From contig NC_089490.1 of assembly GCF_036850765.1 (NCBI RefSeq), forward strand, positions 273,558,482 to 273,622,481: 64,000 nt of DNA, written 5' to 3'. This document shows positions 46,801 to 58,300 of the stretch, piece after piece; within the stretch, counting starts at the first letter, position 1; each line of letters opens with the position of its first letter. The translations under genes were made by a program, and so were the position numbers. This DNA is from Saccopteryx bilineata (lineage: Eukaryota; Chordata; Mammalia; Chiroptera; Emballonuridae). The notes beneath the pieces are model-generated. The model was not told the origin of the DNA and searched no databases. It saw only the letters and a program-made list of their open reading frames with translations.

Positions 46801-47811
46801 CTTGGCAGCGAGTGGCTGACAACAGCATTGTCTGCTCACAGGACAAGAAGAGCACCCTCCATGATCAGCTCTCCACATCAAAATCAGAGTTACTTGATGT
46901 CTGTGAATGAATCCAGCTTGACAATTAGTACTAAATGTAGCTACATGCATACACTGATCGTTTCTTCTGAAACTGTTCCATTATACTGACAATTTGTTTT
47001 TCTAAAAATAGATGTTGTTTTTCATTTTTCTTAAGAAGTCACCAAATAGGAAGTTTCCCAACAATGGATAATGAGATTTCCTATTAGTATGTGGTTTTGG
47101 AATAAAATAGAATACTTTGCCCAATTTGCTTTGCCAAGATGTTCTTCTGAGGACATACGATCTGGGTCCTTATACGGGCAGCAGTTCTGCCCCCTAGTGG
47201 TTACATGAACTCACATTTGCTCCTCCTACCCCAACACCTCCCAGGACTAGCTGGTATTTGGTGTAGAAAGAAGAGCGCATGCTTTCTTCCTTTGTGGTGG
47301 TCCACTCTGCCAAACGCAGGGGGCGCTGTAAAAATGGAGGGTGGAAATCGACATAAATTGATTCTAGGTTTTCAGACACAGACATGGTCAGTCTAAGTCT
47401 CTTTGGTTGCTAATTAGACAACCATAATGTTGAAGACAATAGGAACATAAGAAGTGCTTTGATGACTACCCGTTAGATTCTTTGCAACCGATTCAGAGAA
47501 TGGGAGTTGTGATTCTAAAGTAGCCTGACAACTGCTGATAATGAATTCAGGAATCTGAGCCAAGTGAGGCAATAGATACAGGCTACCTTGTTGATATGCT
47601 GGATGTTTCTCCATAGGCATCAGTCACAACACAGACAGACCTTGGATTAATCAGGAATGGTGGCGTTCGTCCAGTTTTGAAGAATGAGTTTCCTTCTAGT
47701 AAAACAACAGCTCGACCTCACAAATGAGAATTTCAATATATGTATTTATTCCTTTCCAAATATGTCTGGATCAGTGAAAATTATTCCTACTGAATATTTA
47801 AAGATGTTTAT
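43865..47811. other. Unique sequence, no gene seen
   Basis: AT-rich to 44.9 kb and mixed composition beyond. Open frames between 45360 and 46990 overlap on both strands and lack domains or clear splice sites. No repeat was assigned. Confidence 0.3.
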
Positions 47812-48003
47812 GTTAAAGCCCTGGCTGGGTGGCTCAGTGGGTGAAGCATTGTCCTGATGCACTGAGATCTTAGATTTGGTCCCCCATCAGGGCACAAACG
47901 AGCAACAACCAATGAGTGCACTGCTAAGTGGAATAGCAAGTTGATGCTTTTCTCTCTCTCTCTCTCTCGCTCTCTCTCAAATCAATGGAAAATAAAAAAT
48001 AAG
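47812..48003 (+). mobile_element. Short bat tRNA-derived SINE with target-site duplication
   Basis: The head AGCCCTGGCTGGGTGGCTCA, a decayed B-box region, 'CAACCAATGAGTGCACTGC', a (TC)n run at about 47950-47979 and the tail 'CAATGGAAAATAAAAAATAA' are present. GATGTTTAT flanks it at 47803-47811 and 48004-48012. Confidence 0.9.
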
Positions 48004-48012
48004 GATGTTTAT

Positions 48013-48846
48013 TTTGAGAGATTTTGGCGATGCATTCAGAAGGATGAAAGATGAAAGAAGAAAATGAATAGTGATACTAATAAGTGAAGGTAAGAAAGAG
48101 GAACTTTTTAAATATAGAAACATATAGATTCATATGGATTATTGAAAATCACCATTAAAGTTAATTTAATATATTAGACCTCAAGTGTATGCCAGTTCCA
48201 AAGTAAAGCTGTCTTGCTTGAATTAATATTTCTAGACTTCCTGTTATGATCCATTTATAAAAACAAACATACAAACAAGCCAGAGGGTAAGCCCCATTCT
48301 CCTTTTAATTAAATTTACATCAGAGAATCTAATAAAAGTAAATACACCACAAGTTGTCAGTTGAAGCATCCTAAATATTCTCAACATGTAGGCCCACATA
48401 ATTTCTGAATTTTAATGCCATTTATGCATAATTTTAAATTAGAATTATTTTAATGCTTGTATAAAATTTACAAGATGCCAGCTTATCAATGTTTTAGAAA
48501 GTATGGACTTTAAGAAATCATTTAAACCATTGAATTACACGAGTAGGAAGTTGAAACATTTGAGTTGTATTTATTCTAAGAGAAAAATAGAAACTTTGAA
48601 AAGATAGATAATAAGTTGAGTAATAGACAAAAAGATGAAGATGAAGATTAAAATAGATAAAAGCAACTCTGTAAATACGTTTAAATATATGTAAATAACA
48701 TAATTACATTAGAGTAAGTCTCAGCTTTCATGGGCTCCACAATTGAATATTCACACAAGAAATACCAACTGAAGCAAGTTCTTCAGGGTTGCTTCTTCAG
48801 CAGTGATATTATTGGCCACCTGTAAAAGGACAGTAACTCAACTAGT
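48013..48846. other. Unique AT-rich sequence
   Basis: No gene or repeat recognised. Confidence 0.3.
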
Positions 48847-48854
48847 GTCTGGGG

Positions 48855-49221
48855 CAGGGGTCCCCAAACTTTTTACACAGGGGGCCAGTTCACTGTCCCT
48901 CAGGCTGTTGGAGGCCCGGACTATAAAAAAAACTATGAACAAATCCCTATGCACACTGCACATATCTTATTTTAAAGTAAAAAAAAAACAAAACAGGAAC
49001 AAATACAATATTTAAAATAAAGAACAAGTAAATTTAAATCAACAAACTGACCAGTATTTCAATGGGAACTATGGGCCTGCTTTTGGCTAATGAGATGGTC
49101 AATGTGCTCCTCTCACTGACCACCAATGAAAGAGGTACCCCTTCCGGAAGTGCGGTGGGGGCTGGATAAATGGCCTCAGGGGGCTGCATGCAGTCCGCAG
49201 GCAGTAGTTTGGGGACCCCTG
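48855..49221. mobile_element. hAT-like MITE, 367 bp, perfect termini and duplication
   Basis: The first 16 bases CAGGGGTCCCCAAACT are the exact reverse complement of the last 16. The octamer GTCTGGGG occurs exactly on both sides (48847-48854 and 49222-49229). Both fit the hAT superfamily. The interior has no transposase. A shorter relative in the opposite orientation is at 56497-56688. Confidence 0.95.
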
Positions 49222-49229
49222 GTCTGGGG

Positions 49230-49863
49230 TATCCCTCACAGGAGGGAACACTTCACCTGTGTTCCTGTTTGGAAGGGACTTTGGAAGGAAAAGAGAGTGG
49301 GCATTTGCTCTTGCTAGCTGTGTAAATATAATCTATTTCTGCTCTGTCAAATGAATGTGTTTAGTAAATTGTCTTCCAAGTAACCCCAGTTAAGTGAGAC
49401 TTTAAAAAATATGTATTCCACGTTTGCCTTGCAATAAGTGAATATAGTCATTTAAAGGATTTTTCAAGAAATATATTAAAATTCTTGCTAGGTCACATTT
49501 ATTTATTTTCCCTCAACTTTTCATTATACTCACAAATGGTATTGCTTTATTAGGGCATAACTAACCTCATTATAAAGCAATAAAGTTCTTGAATTAAAAA
49601 GTGAATATACTGGATGTCTATATTGTAATTAACTACTAAGATATCTGTTCATATGCAGATCAGTACCAAGGAAGTATTTGATTTGGGGTTTTCAACCATA
49701 AATTATTCAAACTTTTAAAGTTTCCCATTTCTATTCTGCATCTGTTTTTTAATAATATGAATAGGTTGAATCAATATTTATGCTTCTTAATTTTGTCTTT
49801 CTCTAATAGGTGATAAAACCACAGAGGACTACCTGAGACGTCATAACTCAAAGACTTTTGCCA
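49230..49863. other. Unique AT-rich sequence
   Basis: No gene or repeat recognised. Confidence 0.3.
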
Positions 49864-50043
49864 TTGTCTGACCTGTGATGGTGCAGTAGATAAAGTGTCA
49901 ATCTGGAATGCTGAGGTCGCTGATTCGAAACCCTGGGCTTGCATGGTCAAGGCACACACAGGAAGGAAGTTGATGCTTCCAGTTCCTCCGCCCTTTATCC
50001 TTTCACTCTCTCCTTTCCTCTCTCTAAAATAAATAAATAAATA
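49864..50043 (+). mobile_element. Short bat tRNA-derived SINE (second type)
   Basis: The tRNA-like head TGTCTGACCTGTGATGGTGC is followed by 'GATAAAGTGTCAATCTGG', B-box-like 'GATTCGAAACCC', 'GGTCAAGGCACACACAGG', and the tail 'CTCTCTAAAATAAATAAATAAATAAG'. It is the type carried as a fragment behind the L1 at 29511. Confidence 0.88.
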
Positions 50044-50259
50044 AGTTAAATATATATATAAATAAAAAAAATTTTGTTATCACTGCACCAACTGATCACC
50101 GATAGGCCAACCTCCACGTGTCCTACTGTACAGCTGCTCTCTCCTCACTTTCAGAGTGCTGGTCCAGCTGTGCTCATCACAGTCCACCATGCTGCAAATG
50201 TGCAGATCAGGGTAGGGGCAGAGAACTTACATGGAATCTCCATCCATGGGATGCTGAAC

Positions 50260-50265
<6 letters not shown>

Positions 50266-50295
<30 letters not shown>
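50266..50295. repeat. (GT)15 microsatellite
   Basis: An uninterrupted GT dinucleotide run of about 30 bases. Confidence 0.95.
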
Positions 50296-50296
<1 letters not shown>

Positions 50297-51059
50297 GTTA
50301 GTACAGAGAGCTGCTTCTCCCAATGTTTCTTGAAATGAAGGGAGATCTGGACTCTTGTTCCTTTGCTCATGTGTTTTGCAATGTTCTGAGCAAAGAACAC
50401 AGACAGATTGACATAAGCACTAAAAAATAGAATTCCCTATATGTTCCAGCTCACCTCCTTCTTGGTTTTAATTCCTACTTGACTCTATGCCCCTAGCGTA
50501 AGCCAGGTGTCCTCACTCCACTCAGCCATTACCAGTAATCCTTTTGTTTCTGTTCCCACTGAGGGCAATGACTTGTGAGTACACAGGATCCCCAGACACG
50601 GCAGGAAGTGACATCCTGTTCACAGCAGGTGAGTGCACGCGTGCATCTTCCCAGGCTGATGTTTGCCCTGTGCTGGTCCAACTGCTCTTAGACAACAGTG
50701 GGTTTCATAAGGTTTTCAGTTCCAATCTCCTTTGAAATAGATAGCTGGAAAGAAAACATGTTTTAAAAAAATAATCCACAGCTAAATTTCTAGGATAAAA
50801 GCTGTGTCTATCCCTTATCACTGGAGGCGCAGTGTGGTTTTATTACTTTATATTGAGAACAACTAAATTCACCCCCACTTCAAAAGAAAAATAATTTTAG
50901 AAAAGGAAAGTACTGAAGAGCACGTGATGGGCACTTCTCCCACAAGCCTTTATCAAGACAATGTTCCCCCAGTAGAAATACAGCACTTTTTAGAAAAGGG
51001 GTGCAGACACTGCAGGTTCCCTAAAGGTATCATTTTTGGCTGCTGCCTGAAATAGAAAC
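50296..51059. other. Unique sequence, no gene seen
   Basis: No repeat or gene recognised. Confidence 0.3.
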
Positions 51060-51420
51060 CTATGGATTCGCAGCCATGGTGCTCTGTGTTTCCATGGGAG
51101 AGCATGAAATCACATTATTTTCTGGCAGTTGTGCAAAAGACTTGGGGAGATCATAAATATTCAGAAATCCTCGGGGGCAGCCACACTACCTGCTCTCAGC
51201 TCCACTTCCACTGTTGTTTGGTTTCGGGAGCTTCGCCAGGAGAACCTGGGCTTCAGGTGTCTGACAACTGAAAACAAGAACTGCACATTTCCAACAGATT
51301 TCATAAACAAACCGCTCTGACTTCACGTCAGGCAAGACGACGCAAAATTTGGTTTCCTTCACCAAATTCGGCTCCCAGCTGTGAAGTGTCAAGTCAGACA
51401 GGAACGAGTAATTGTATTCA
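51060..51420. promoter_or_regulatory. Possible conserved non-coding element
   Basis: A non-repetitive block with about eleven CpG sites, several clustered (TTCGGGAGCTTCGCCAGG, CACGTCAGGCAAGACGACGC). The TTCACGTCAGG segment resembles a CRE/bZIP half-site arrangement. Open frames on both strands here are short and mutually overlapping, so regulatory conservation is more likely than coding. This is inferred from composition only. Confidence 0.28.
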
Positions 51421-52369
51421 ACCCTAAAATCAAGCTCCCAGCTGACATTTCATATTAACAGTATCAGAAAGCAGGCCTGTTTGTCTTTTAGAAATACTTG
51501 CTCCATGGTAGCTGTGAATTCCAGCGTTGCACAGAGGCAGGGGGGCTGGCAGGAGGGAGGTGGCCCACGGGGACCCTGAGACCTGGCCACCACTGGGAGG
51601 CAAAGCCGCAGCCTTGGACCCTCCACCATGAAAAATGGTGTGAAAGAAAGCAAAGCGGGTATTAAACACATTACACTGGATGAATTACCTCTTATTTCTC
51701 TATTGAAATAAATTCTAAGTTAACCTATGAAGGATAATCAATAATGACGGTAGAGTCCAGGTTCAAAACGCTGAAACTGATGGTGCCAAATAATTCTGTT
51801 TTCAGTCTTCCTGGCTGTTGTCAGGATTTAGAATGAGAATCTCCATCTCAGTCCTGTTAGCAAAGGAAGAGCAGCAGTAGCTCACTTTGACCGCGGGCAT
51901 TTTGGAGGCCTTGGAGACCTGGGCCCTGGGTACAAGTTGTCTCTCTCTATCTCTACCTTCAGATTGCCTATCTGCCGGGAGATAAGGATGTCCAAACAAG
52001 TAAAGCGACACAAGCAGATTCATGGGTGAGCAAGACAGCACAGGAATGTACAAGACAGGGACCAGGGGCTTGTCTGCCTGGGGGCTGCACAGTGACTACC
52101 CTACAGGTAGAGATATCCCCTGCACTGTGTCTCAAAGGCAGCACATGGTGGAGAGGGGGAAACTGTTAAGCAAAAGTCTGTGCATTTAGAGAGAAGAATA
52201 GTGCAGGAAGCGTCTTTAAAACTGCTGTTGCTTAGGTATGGCATCAGTGCCATACAACCTGCCAGGTACTCAGCCCCTGATTTGGGCCTTCCCTCACTTG
52301 GTTGTTCCTTAAGGGGAGTGAGGTGGGTAGACCATGGGTCCATTTTTGTCAAACTAAACCATGTAGATT
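51421..52369. other. Unique sequence, no gene seen
   Basis: Moderately GC-rich unique DNA. No convincing exon or repeat was found. Confidence 0.3.
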
Positions 52370-52387
52370 TGTGCTGTAGTATTTTTA

Positions 52388-52774
52388 TTTATTTTTTTGT
52401 GTGTGACAGAGAAAGAAAAAGAGAGGGACAGATAAGGATAGACAGATAAGAAGCATCAATTTTTCGTTGCGGCTCCTTAGTTGTTCATTGAATGCTTTCT
52501 CATATGTGCCTTGACTGGGGGGGCTCCAGCAGAGTGAGTGACCTTTTGCTCAAGCCAGCAGCCTTGAGCTCAAGCCAGCTACCTTGGGCTCAAGCCAATG
52601 ATCATGAGGTCCTATCTATGGTCCTACTATCAAGCCGGTGAGCCCATGGTCAAGCTGGATGACACCGCTCAAGCCAGATGAGACCAGCTCAAGCCGGCAA
52701 CCTCGGGGTTTTGAACCTGTATCCTCTGTGTCCCAGTCCATCACTTGATCCACTGTGCCACCACCTGGTCAGTC
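52388..52774 (-). mobile_element. Bat tRNA-derived SINE (second type), reverse, with duplication
   Basis: Read on the minus strand it has the head CTGACCAGGTGGTGGCACAG, then the series of 'gctcaagcc' modules, 'GGCACATATGAGAAAGC' and a tail. The flanks TGTGCTGTAGTATTTTTA (52370-52387) and TGTGCTGTATTATTTTTA (52775-52792) match at 17 of 18 positions. Confidence 0.95.
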
Positions 52775-52792
52775 TGTGCTGTATTATTTTTA

Positions 52793-53939
52793 ATGCAAAT
52801 ATGTCCAAACTTCACTAATGTGTTACTCAAAGACCCCATCTCCTCTCCCTCATTATGACCTCTCTCTGTAAGCATTTGATTTGAAAATCAAAATTAAGCC
52901 ACTTCACGTTCTAGTATAATGGCCTTTTTCAGGAAATATAGTTGATCACTTATAAAATTTTAAAAATCCAACTTAAAAACAGAAACATTGGTTGAATATG
53001 ATTATGCAAATTACACTGTTAATAAAATTTACACATAAATGAAAACATTTTTTTCTCATCAGAGTTTTTATTATAAGGAAACCCTGGGACTTAAATGATC
53101 TGCAGAAGAGTACAGTATAAAAATGTATTAAAAGCTGTAAAAATGAAATTAAAATGTCAAACATAGTTATCCATATTAAAACCCAACCAAACCAAACAGG
53201 CGATGGCCCTTCATAAGCCATCTGTTGGAACGAAAAACTCATTTTGTTCTTCTGGGCCACTCTGGTCACATTAGCTTCACTGTGAGTTCCTCACTGGGCA
53301 GGTCCAGTTGCTCATAACTCTTGAAGTCCACAGTGTGATTTCTTCTTTTATGGTAATTTTGGAGGTCTAATATCCAGGGCCAGTTGTGTGGGTTTTTTTT
53401 TAACAACTTCAGAGATTCCAGACTATTTTCACCTAAAAATGTAGACCACCACAGAAATGATATAAAATGCTATGAAAAAGGTAAATCCACAGCAGCATGT
53501 CAACTCCTTCTTTGAAAGGGCTCACTTGTTTGAGCAAAATTTCTCTGCCCACCCCCCTCCTGCCGCCACCTCTTCCTGCGCCTTTTCCTGCCCACTTTTA
53601 GGCCTGCCCACGCCCCTGGGGCCACTAGCTCTGCCCCCAGACAATGCAGCCTCAGGGCAGAGAGCATGTAGCTGTGACGGAAGGCCCCACCCGCTGGAGC
53701 TTTTCAAGTTGATGGGAAGTAGTGACACTTGAGCAGGACATGGCTGGCTTGCTGGATCCTGACGACCAGCTGTGTGCACTCCGGCAGCCTGGAGCCTTTG
53801 TGTGACCCTCACTGTCCTCCCAGGCCCGCCCGGGCAGCCACAGCTGGACGGCTGCATTGGGAAAGCTAACTGAGCAGAAAAGGCTCCCCAGTCTGGCCTC
53901 TGATTTCTCACATTTAATTACCTGATTCTCCTTTCCTGC
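52793..53939. other. Unique sequence; GC-rich from 53540
   Basis: AT-rich to 53.5 kb. From about 53545 to 53860 the DNA is GC-rich, and long open frames appear on both strands as a by-product of composition. No splice-supported exon or domain was found. Confidence 0.3.
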
Positions 53940-54250
53940 AGTCATGGAGAAAATGGAATTACATCACGCACTGTGTAGCTCTGGAAAAGCATTGAATGTT
54001 TCTAATAGAGCTACTGGTGACAGGCGCAATAGGCGTGCCCCTTGTTTCACATCGGATATTAGCCCTTCCGAACAAGCCTCGGCCTGCCCGCTCCAAGGGT
54101 CTTCAATAGGCGACAAAAGAGAACAGGTTTTCATCGTGTCACTCCTAGCACCTCGCAGAAGAAAAACTTCATTTAGCTTCCCTGGTCTAGCCAAGCCTCC
54201 TCCAAGTCTTCGGGGGCTGGGAAGAACTTTTAAAGGCATTGCCTTTTAGC
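53940..54250. promoter_or_regulatory. Possible conserved non-coding element
   Basis: The block holds about twelve CpG sites in 310 bases (ACAGGCGCAATAGGCGTGCC, TTCCGAACAAGCCTCGG, AGGCGACAAAAG) and no repeat signature. Its sharp contrast with the AT-rich flank beginning at 54250 suggests constraint. Open frames exist on both strands (about 100 and 91 codons), so a missed coding exon cannot be ruled out. Confidence 0.3.
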
Positions 54251-56496
54251 TACCAATACAAATTTTATTTAAATCTGAGATTCCCCCACCCCCTGAACCA
54301 CCATATGTCACTTTAATCCCTTTAGATACATTTTCATCTTAAAGCTTACTCAGCTGCACCCTTGCTTTTAAGCCAATTCATGATATCTTATAGAACTCAA
54401 GGATGAAAACATCCCCCTGAATGCTAATGGAACCCAAAGGACACAGTAATTTCTCCACATTTAGACAAAAGAGATGACACTATAACCACATCTGCAGATA
54501 AATTCCATCTGGTACCATATGTCATAGTAGGGTTGATAGATGGTGACTTACCTCTCAGTTTGAATTATGTGGCAAGCCCTAGGAGTCCCTATCACAGCCC
54601 TGGTTAGTGTTAAGATGATTTTAACAGCAAACGAAATCACCTATTAGGACTGTTTCAAAATCCCTCTTGCTTCAAAGGTGCAGACTGTGTTCAATTTCTA
54701 AAAATTAGCAAATTAAAAGAAAAGAATTATAATCTTTTATAACCTACTCATCTGTTAAAATTATATTTTTTCAAAGAGACAGGCAATCATTACTATAATA
54801 GAGACAAGCAACACATATCACTGATATACATACACACAACAAGCACAAAGAATAAATCAGGATTTGCATGTTTATTTTGCCATCAAATATTGCATATCAA
54901 CAGGAAGTAGTTCCCTGGCACGATTTTGATCCCTATTAGCAGAGATGAGCTGAACTTAGGCCCCAAAACCTTCAGGGGACAGTGAAAGATAGTGGAGGTA
55001 TTATGGTTTCATGATCATTGAAATCTAGTAGAAAAGGTTAAAAAAATATATGAACAAGCAAATTCTCTACAAAAGGTGGATTAAGGGCCACAAGAGGGTC
55101 ACATAGTACGTTATTGGGGTCCTAATGACTAAGGAATCACATTGGTCTAGAAACAGGAGAAGCTTCATGAAAGACATACAATCATATCTGTCTTGAAGGA
55201 ACAAGGACCCCCACCTCTGAGTAGCAGGGAAGGACATGCTGTGGTATAATAGTGGATGTGTATATGTGAGACAGTGAGTGTTCAAGAGCACTCCAACGGA
55301 CAGATGAGTGGACAGGGCACAGAAGAGGTTGAATGATGACTAAGGGTCAGCCAGTTAGGCCTGTCTTTGTCAAGAAATCTGTATTTTCTAACATAGGGAA
55401 TGTAAAGGAATTGAGAAGTTTATAAAACAAAAAAGAATTATCCCTATTGCTCAGTGTCAGGGAGGTCATTTGGAAATAGTTTTTCAAACGAACTGTAGTA
55501 GGCTGAATTAGAAGATCATTGTAGTAGGCCAAGTATGACAGCTGGATAAATGATGATGGCAAAGGGGACTGGTAGGAAGAAGGTGCAGATCAGACAAAAA
55601 GGGCAGTTGGTGACTCTAGGGCATAGATCTTGTGTGACTATGCATCAGGGAGAAAGGTTGTCAAATATAGTTTCAGGTCCTGAAACTTTACAGAACAAGA
55701 AACAAAATCAGGAGAAACAGGTATGGGAAGATTAACCTGTTAGGGTATGTATTTCCAATCATGCAGTTAAAAATTTAAGATTAGGATGTGAGAAAGAGTT
55801 TGAGTCATTATTGTAGAGGTTTTGAAGTTTACAAAAGAGCACATTGAGTTAGAAGGATGAAAGAAGCTATCAGGTTTTGTAATTAGAAGATCCGTATTGA
55901 TCTTGTAAGAAATACTTTAGCTCTGCTCTTGTCATTATTCATAATTAAAGAACAAATTGAAGAGGTGTTAATGAAGGTGATACAGGCTGACAATTCTCTT
56001 AATATGCTAACAGTGGTAGATAAACATTGTGTAGACTCATTAGGAATATCAGAGTGAAGAAAAAACTTTGTTTACTCATTTATTCACTTAGGATTATCTA
56101 CAAAAAATTTTAAATAGCTTCCAAGTATTCTGCCTAACTTTGGAAATACAGCTGGGAACAAGACAGACCTAACTTTCTAAGAACTTATCTAAAAAGATGA
56201 AGCAGGTGATGAAACAGAGTAACTTTGAGTCACATTAGACAGAGTGGTCAAGGGTATATCAGAGGAGGGGGTCAAATTTGAACTGAGAACTATACTAATA
56301 AGATGTTATCTTATAAGGAGGAACAGGAGGAAGGCATTTACAACTGACACAAAAACACAGGGCCAAAAGATAAATACTAAACATGGTCAGGACCCCTAGA
56401 GCAGTAAGTCAAAGTCTCTGCTGGGACTTCAGTTTGGAGACAGGTCATAAAGGGTCTGAGACTCCTGAGTTCAGCTTAAATGCAACAGGAAACATA
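54251..56496. other. Unique sequence, no gene seen
   Basis: AT-rich unique DNA without recognised genes or repeats. Confidence 0.3.
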
Positions 56497-56688
56497 CAGG
56501 CATCCCCAAACTACGGCCCGCGGGCCGCAATGTGGCCCCCTGAGGCCATTTATCCAGCCCCCACTGCACTTCTGGAAGGGGCACCTCTTTCATTGGTGGT
56601 CAGTGAGAGGACCACTGTATTTGGCAGCCCTCCAATGGTCTGAGGGACAGTGAACTGGCCCCCTGTGTAAAAAGTTTGGAGACCCCTG
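56497..56688. mobile_element. Internally deleted hAT-like MITE, 192 bp
   Basis: The ends CAGGCATCCCCAAACTACGG and AAAGTTTGGAGACCCCTG are inverted repeats with two mismatches. The sequence is the reverse complement of the two end regions of the 367-bp element at 48855, with about 175 internal bases missing near 'GAGAGGACCACTG'. No clear 8-bp duplication remains. Confidence 0.88.
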
Positions 56689-56894
56689 CATGTGTTATAG
56701 GAGGTGGAAATATGTGACCCCATTTGCATATATATAATACCAGTCAGCTGCTGAAGGAAGAATTCATTTTGGTGGGAGGAGGAAGGACAAGCATAAAAAC
56801 TGGGAATCTAGTCAGTAGTCCGTGCAGAGTCCTGGTGGGAGATGATATGGTCCAGAAGTGTATAATGACTTAATTTTGGAAATAATGCACTTGA

Positions 56895-56899
56895 GATGG
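56895..56899. repeat. 5-bp duplication (left) of solo LTR
   Basis: GATGG here and at 57410-57414 brackets the LTR at 56900-57409. Confidence 0.85.
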
Positions 56900-57409
56900 T
56901 GTATGGCCAGGGGCCGCCACCATCGCGGCCATGCAAGTGCAGGTACCCATTAGATTCGGACAGACAGTAAAGAAACAGTGGAGCCAAAAAATGGTGGGCC
57001 ATTCCTTTATTCTAGCCTCACACCTGGTCAGTGAGTAAAACACACACAGAGGGAAAACATTTCCCTTTCCATTCAGGGCTCCCAAAGCCACTGACTCATC
57101 CAGGTATTCCTAGAATCAAAGGCCATTCACCAGTCTCAGTCACCTCTTGTTCCCCATCTGCACACCTTCTCCCTTCTCCTGTCTGCACAAGCTGGCTTCT
57201 CCTTCAGCACCCTGCCATCTTGACTTCCTTCTTCCTTTTTTCTCACAAACTTTTCTTGGAGTGAAAACCCCTCCTCCAGCAACATTAGCATAACTATGAA
57301 CCTTCCCAAGCAGAAAAGTAATTAGCAGTTTCACCGGGCAGCACTATTTTTAACAATAAAAGTGAGCAAACTTAGAAAATACAGATTTTACAAACTCATT
57401 TGCCCAACA
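56900..57409 (-). mobile_element. Solo retroviral LTR, copy D (510 bp)
   Basis: On the minus strand it starts TGTTGGGCAAATGAG and ends GGCCATACA, i.e. TG...CA. It is flanked by exact GATGG copies. A polyadenylation-like AATAAAGG lies at 57004-57011 (reverse), followed by the U5-like segment 'TTTTTTGGCTCCACTGTTTC' shared by all four copies. No internal retroviral genes are adjacent, so it is a solo LTR left by recombination between two LTRs. The 5-bp duplication fits class I or ERVL-type elements; I cannot assign the family. Confidence 0.85.
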
Positions 57410-57414
57410 GATGG

Positions 57415-57739
57415 TAACATGGCTAGAAATGTGTCCTCCATTAGCCCAGGCAGCATGACCTTGACAAGGGTCATGTGGGTGGATCCTGACTATACTGTGT
57501 TGAATATTTGAAGAGTGAAACAGCTATATATGAGATGTGCTTGGAACGGGTACTGAGAAATTACCAGGTGCTGGTCAAAGACACACACACACGCATTGTT
57601 TAGTGACAATACTGAAATGTGCACAGGCAAATTGTTATTGTCCAATAAAAACAGAGGGGTTCATAGTACCAGGGATGTGGGATGTGATGGTATCCAAATA
57701 CAACTAGAGTGGCCAGTCTTTGATATTAAGGCTAATTTT
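57415..57739. other. Unique sequence
   Basis: No gene or repeat recognised; a short (AC)n run lies near 57582-57593. Confidence 0.3.
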
Positions 57740-58300
57740 GTCCTGAGAAAAGTGTTTTTTTAAACATTTAATATTAAAAATATAATTAACATAGTTTTAG
57801 ATTTATAGAAAAGTTTCAAGAATACTATAGTTTCTTCCAATGAACCAGCATGGATACATAATAATTCTCCGAAAGCCACACTTCATTTTGACTTCAATTT
57901 TTCCTGCTATCCTTTTTTTCTATCCCAGGACCACATCCAGAATACTACTGTTGTCATGTCTCTTTAGGTTGTTCTTAGTTGTGACAGTTTCTCAGATTCT
58001 ACTTGGTTTTGATGACCTTGGCAGTTTTGAAGACTTCCGGTCAAGTATTCTGTAAAGAGACTCTCAGTTGGGATTTGTCTGCTATTTTGCTCATGATTAT
58101 CCATGACTGCAGTTACGGGTTTGTGGAAGGGAGACCACAGAACTAAAGTGTCAGTTTCATCACATCATATCAAGGAGATGGCCTATCAACATGACTTGTC
58201 AATGTTGGTGTTGACCTTGATCATCTGGCTGAGGTCATGTTTGTCAGCTTTCTCCACTATGAAGTACTCCTCTCCCATTCCATACTGTACTTTTTGAAAG
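57740..58300 (-). mobile_element. Old LINE-1 3' UTR, reverse
   Basis: 'TTTTAGATTTATAGAAAAGTTTCAAGAATA', 'TGTTGTCATGTCTCTTTAGG', 'CAGTTTTGAAGACTTCCGGTCAAGTATTCTGTA', 'CAGTTGGGATTTGTCTG' and 'GATCATCTGGCTGAGGTC' follow the order of an old L1M-type 3' UTR in reverse, as remembered. Confidence 0.7.

Noticed and set aside
53522..53911. 129-codon open frame, minus strand
   Set aside because: It lies in a GC-rich patch where stops are rare in several frames at once. The predicted peptide is low in complexity, and no splice sites or domain support it.
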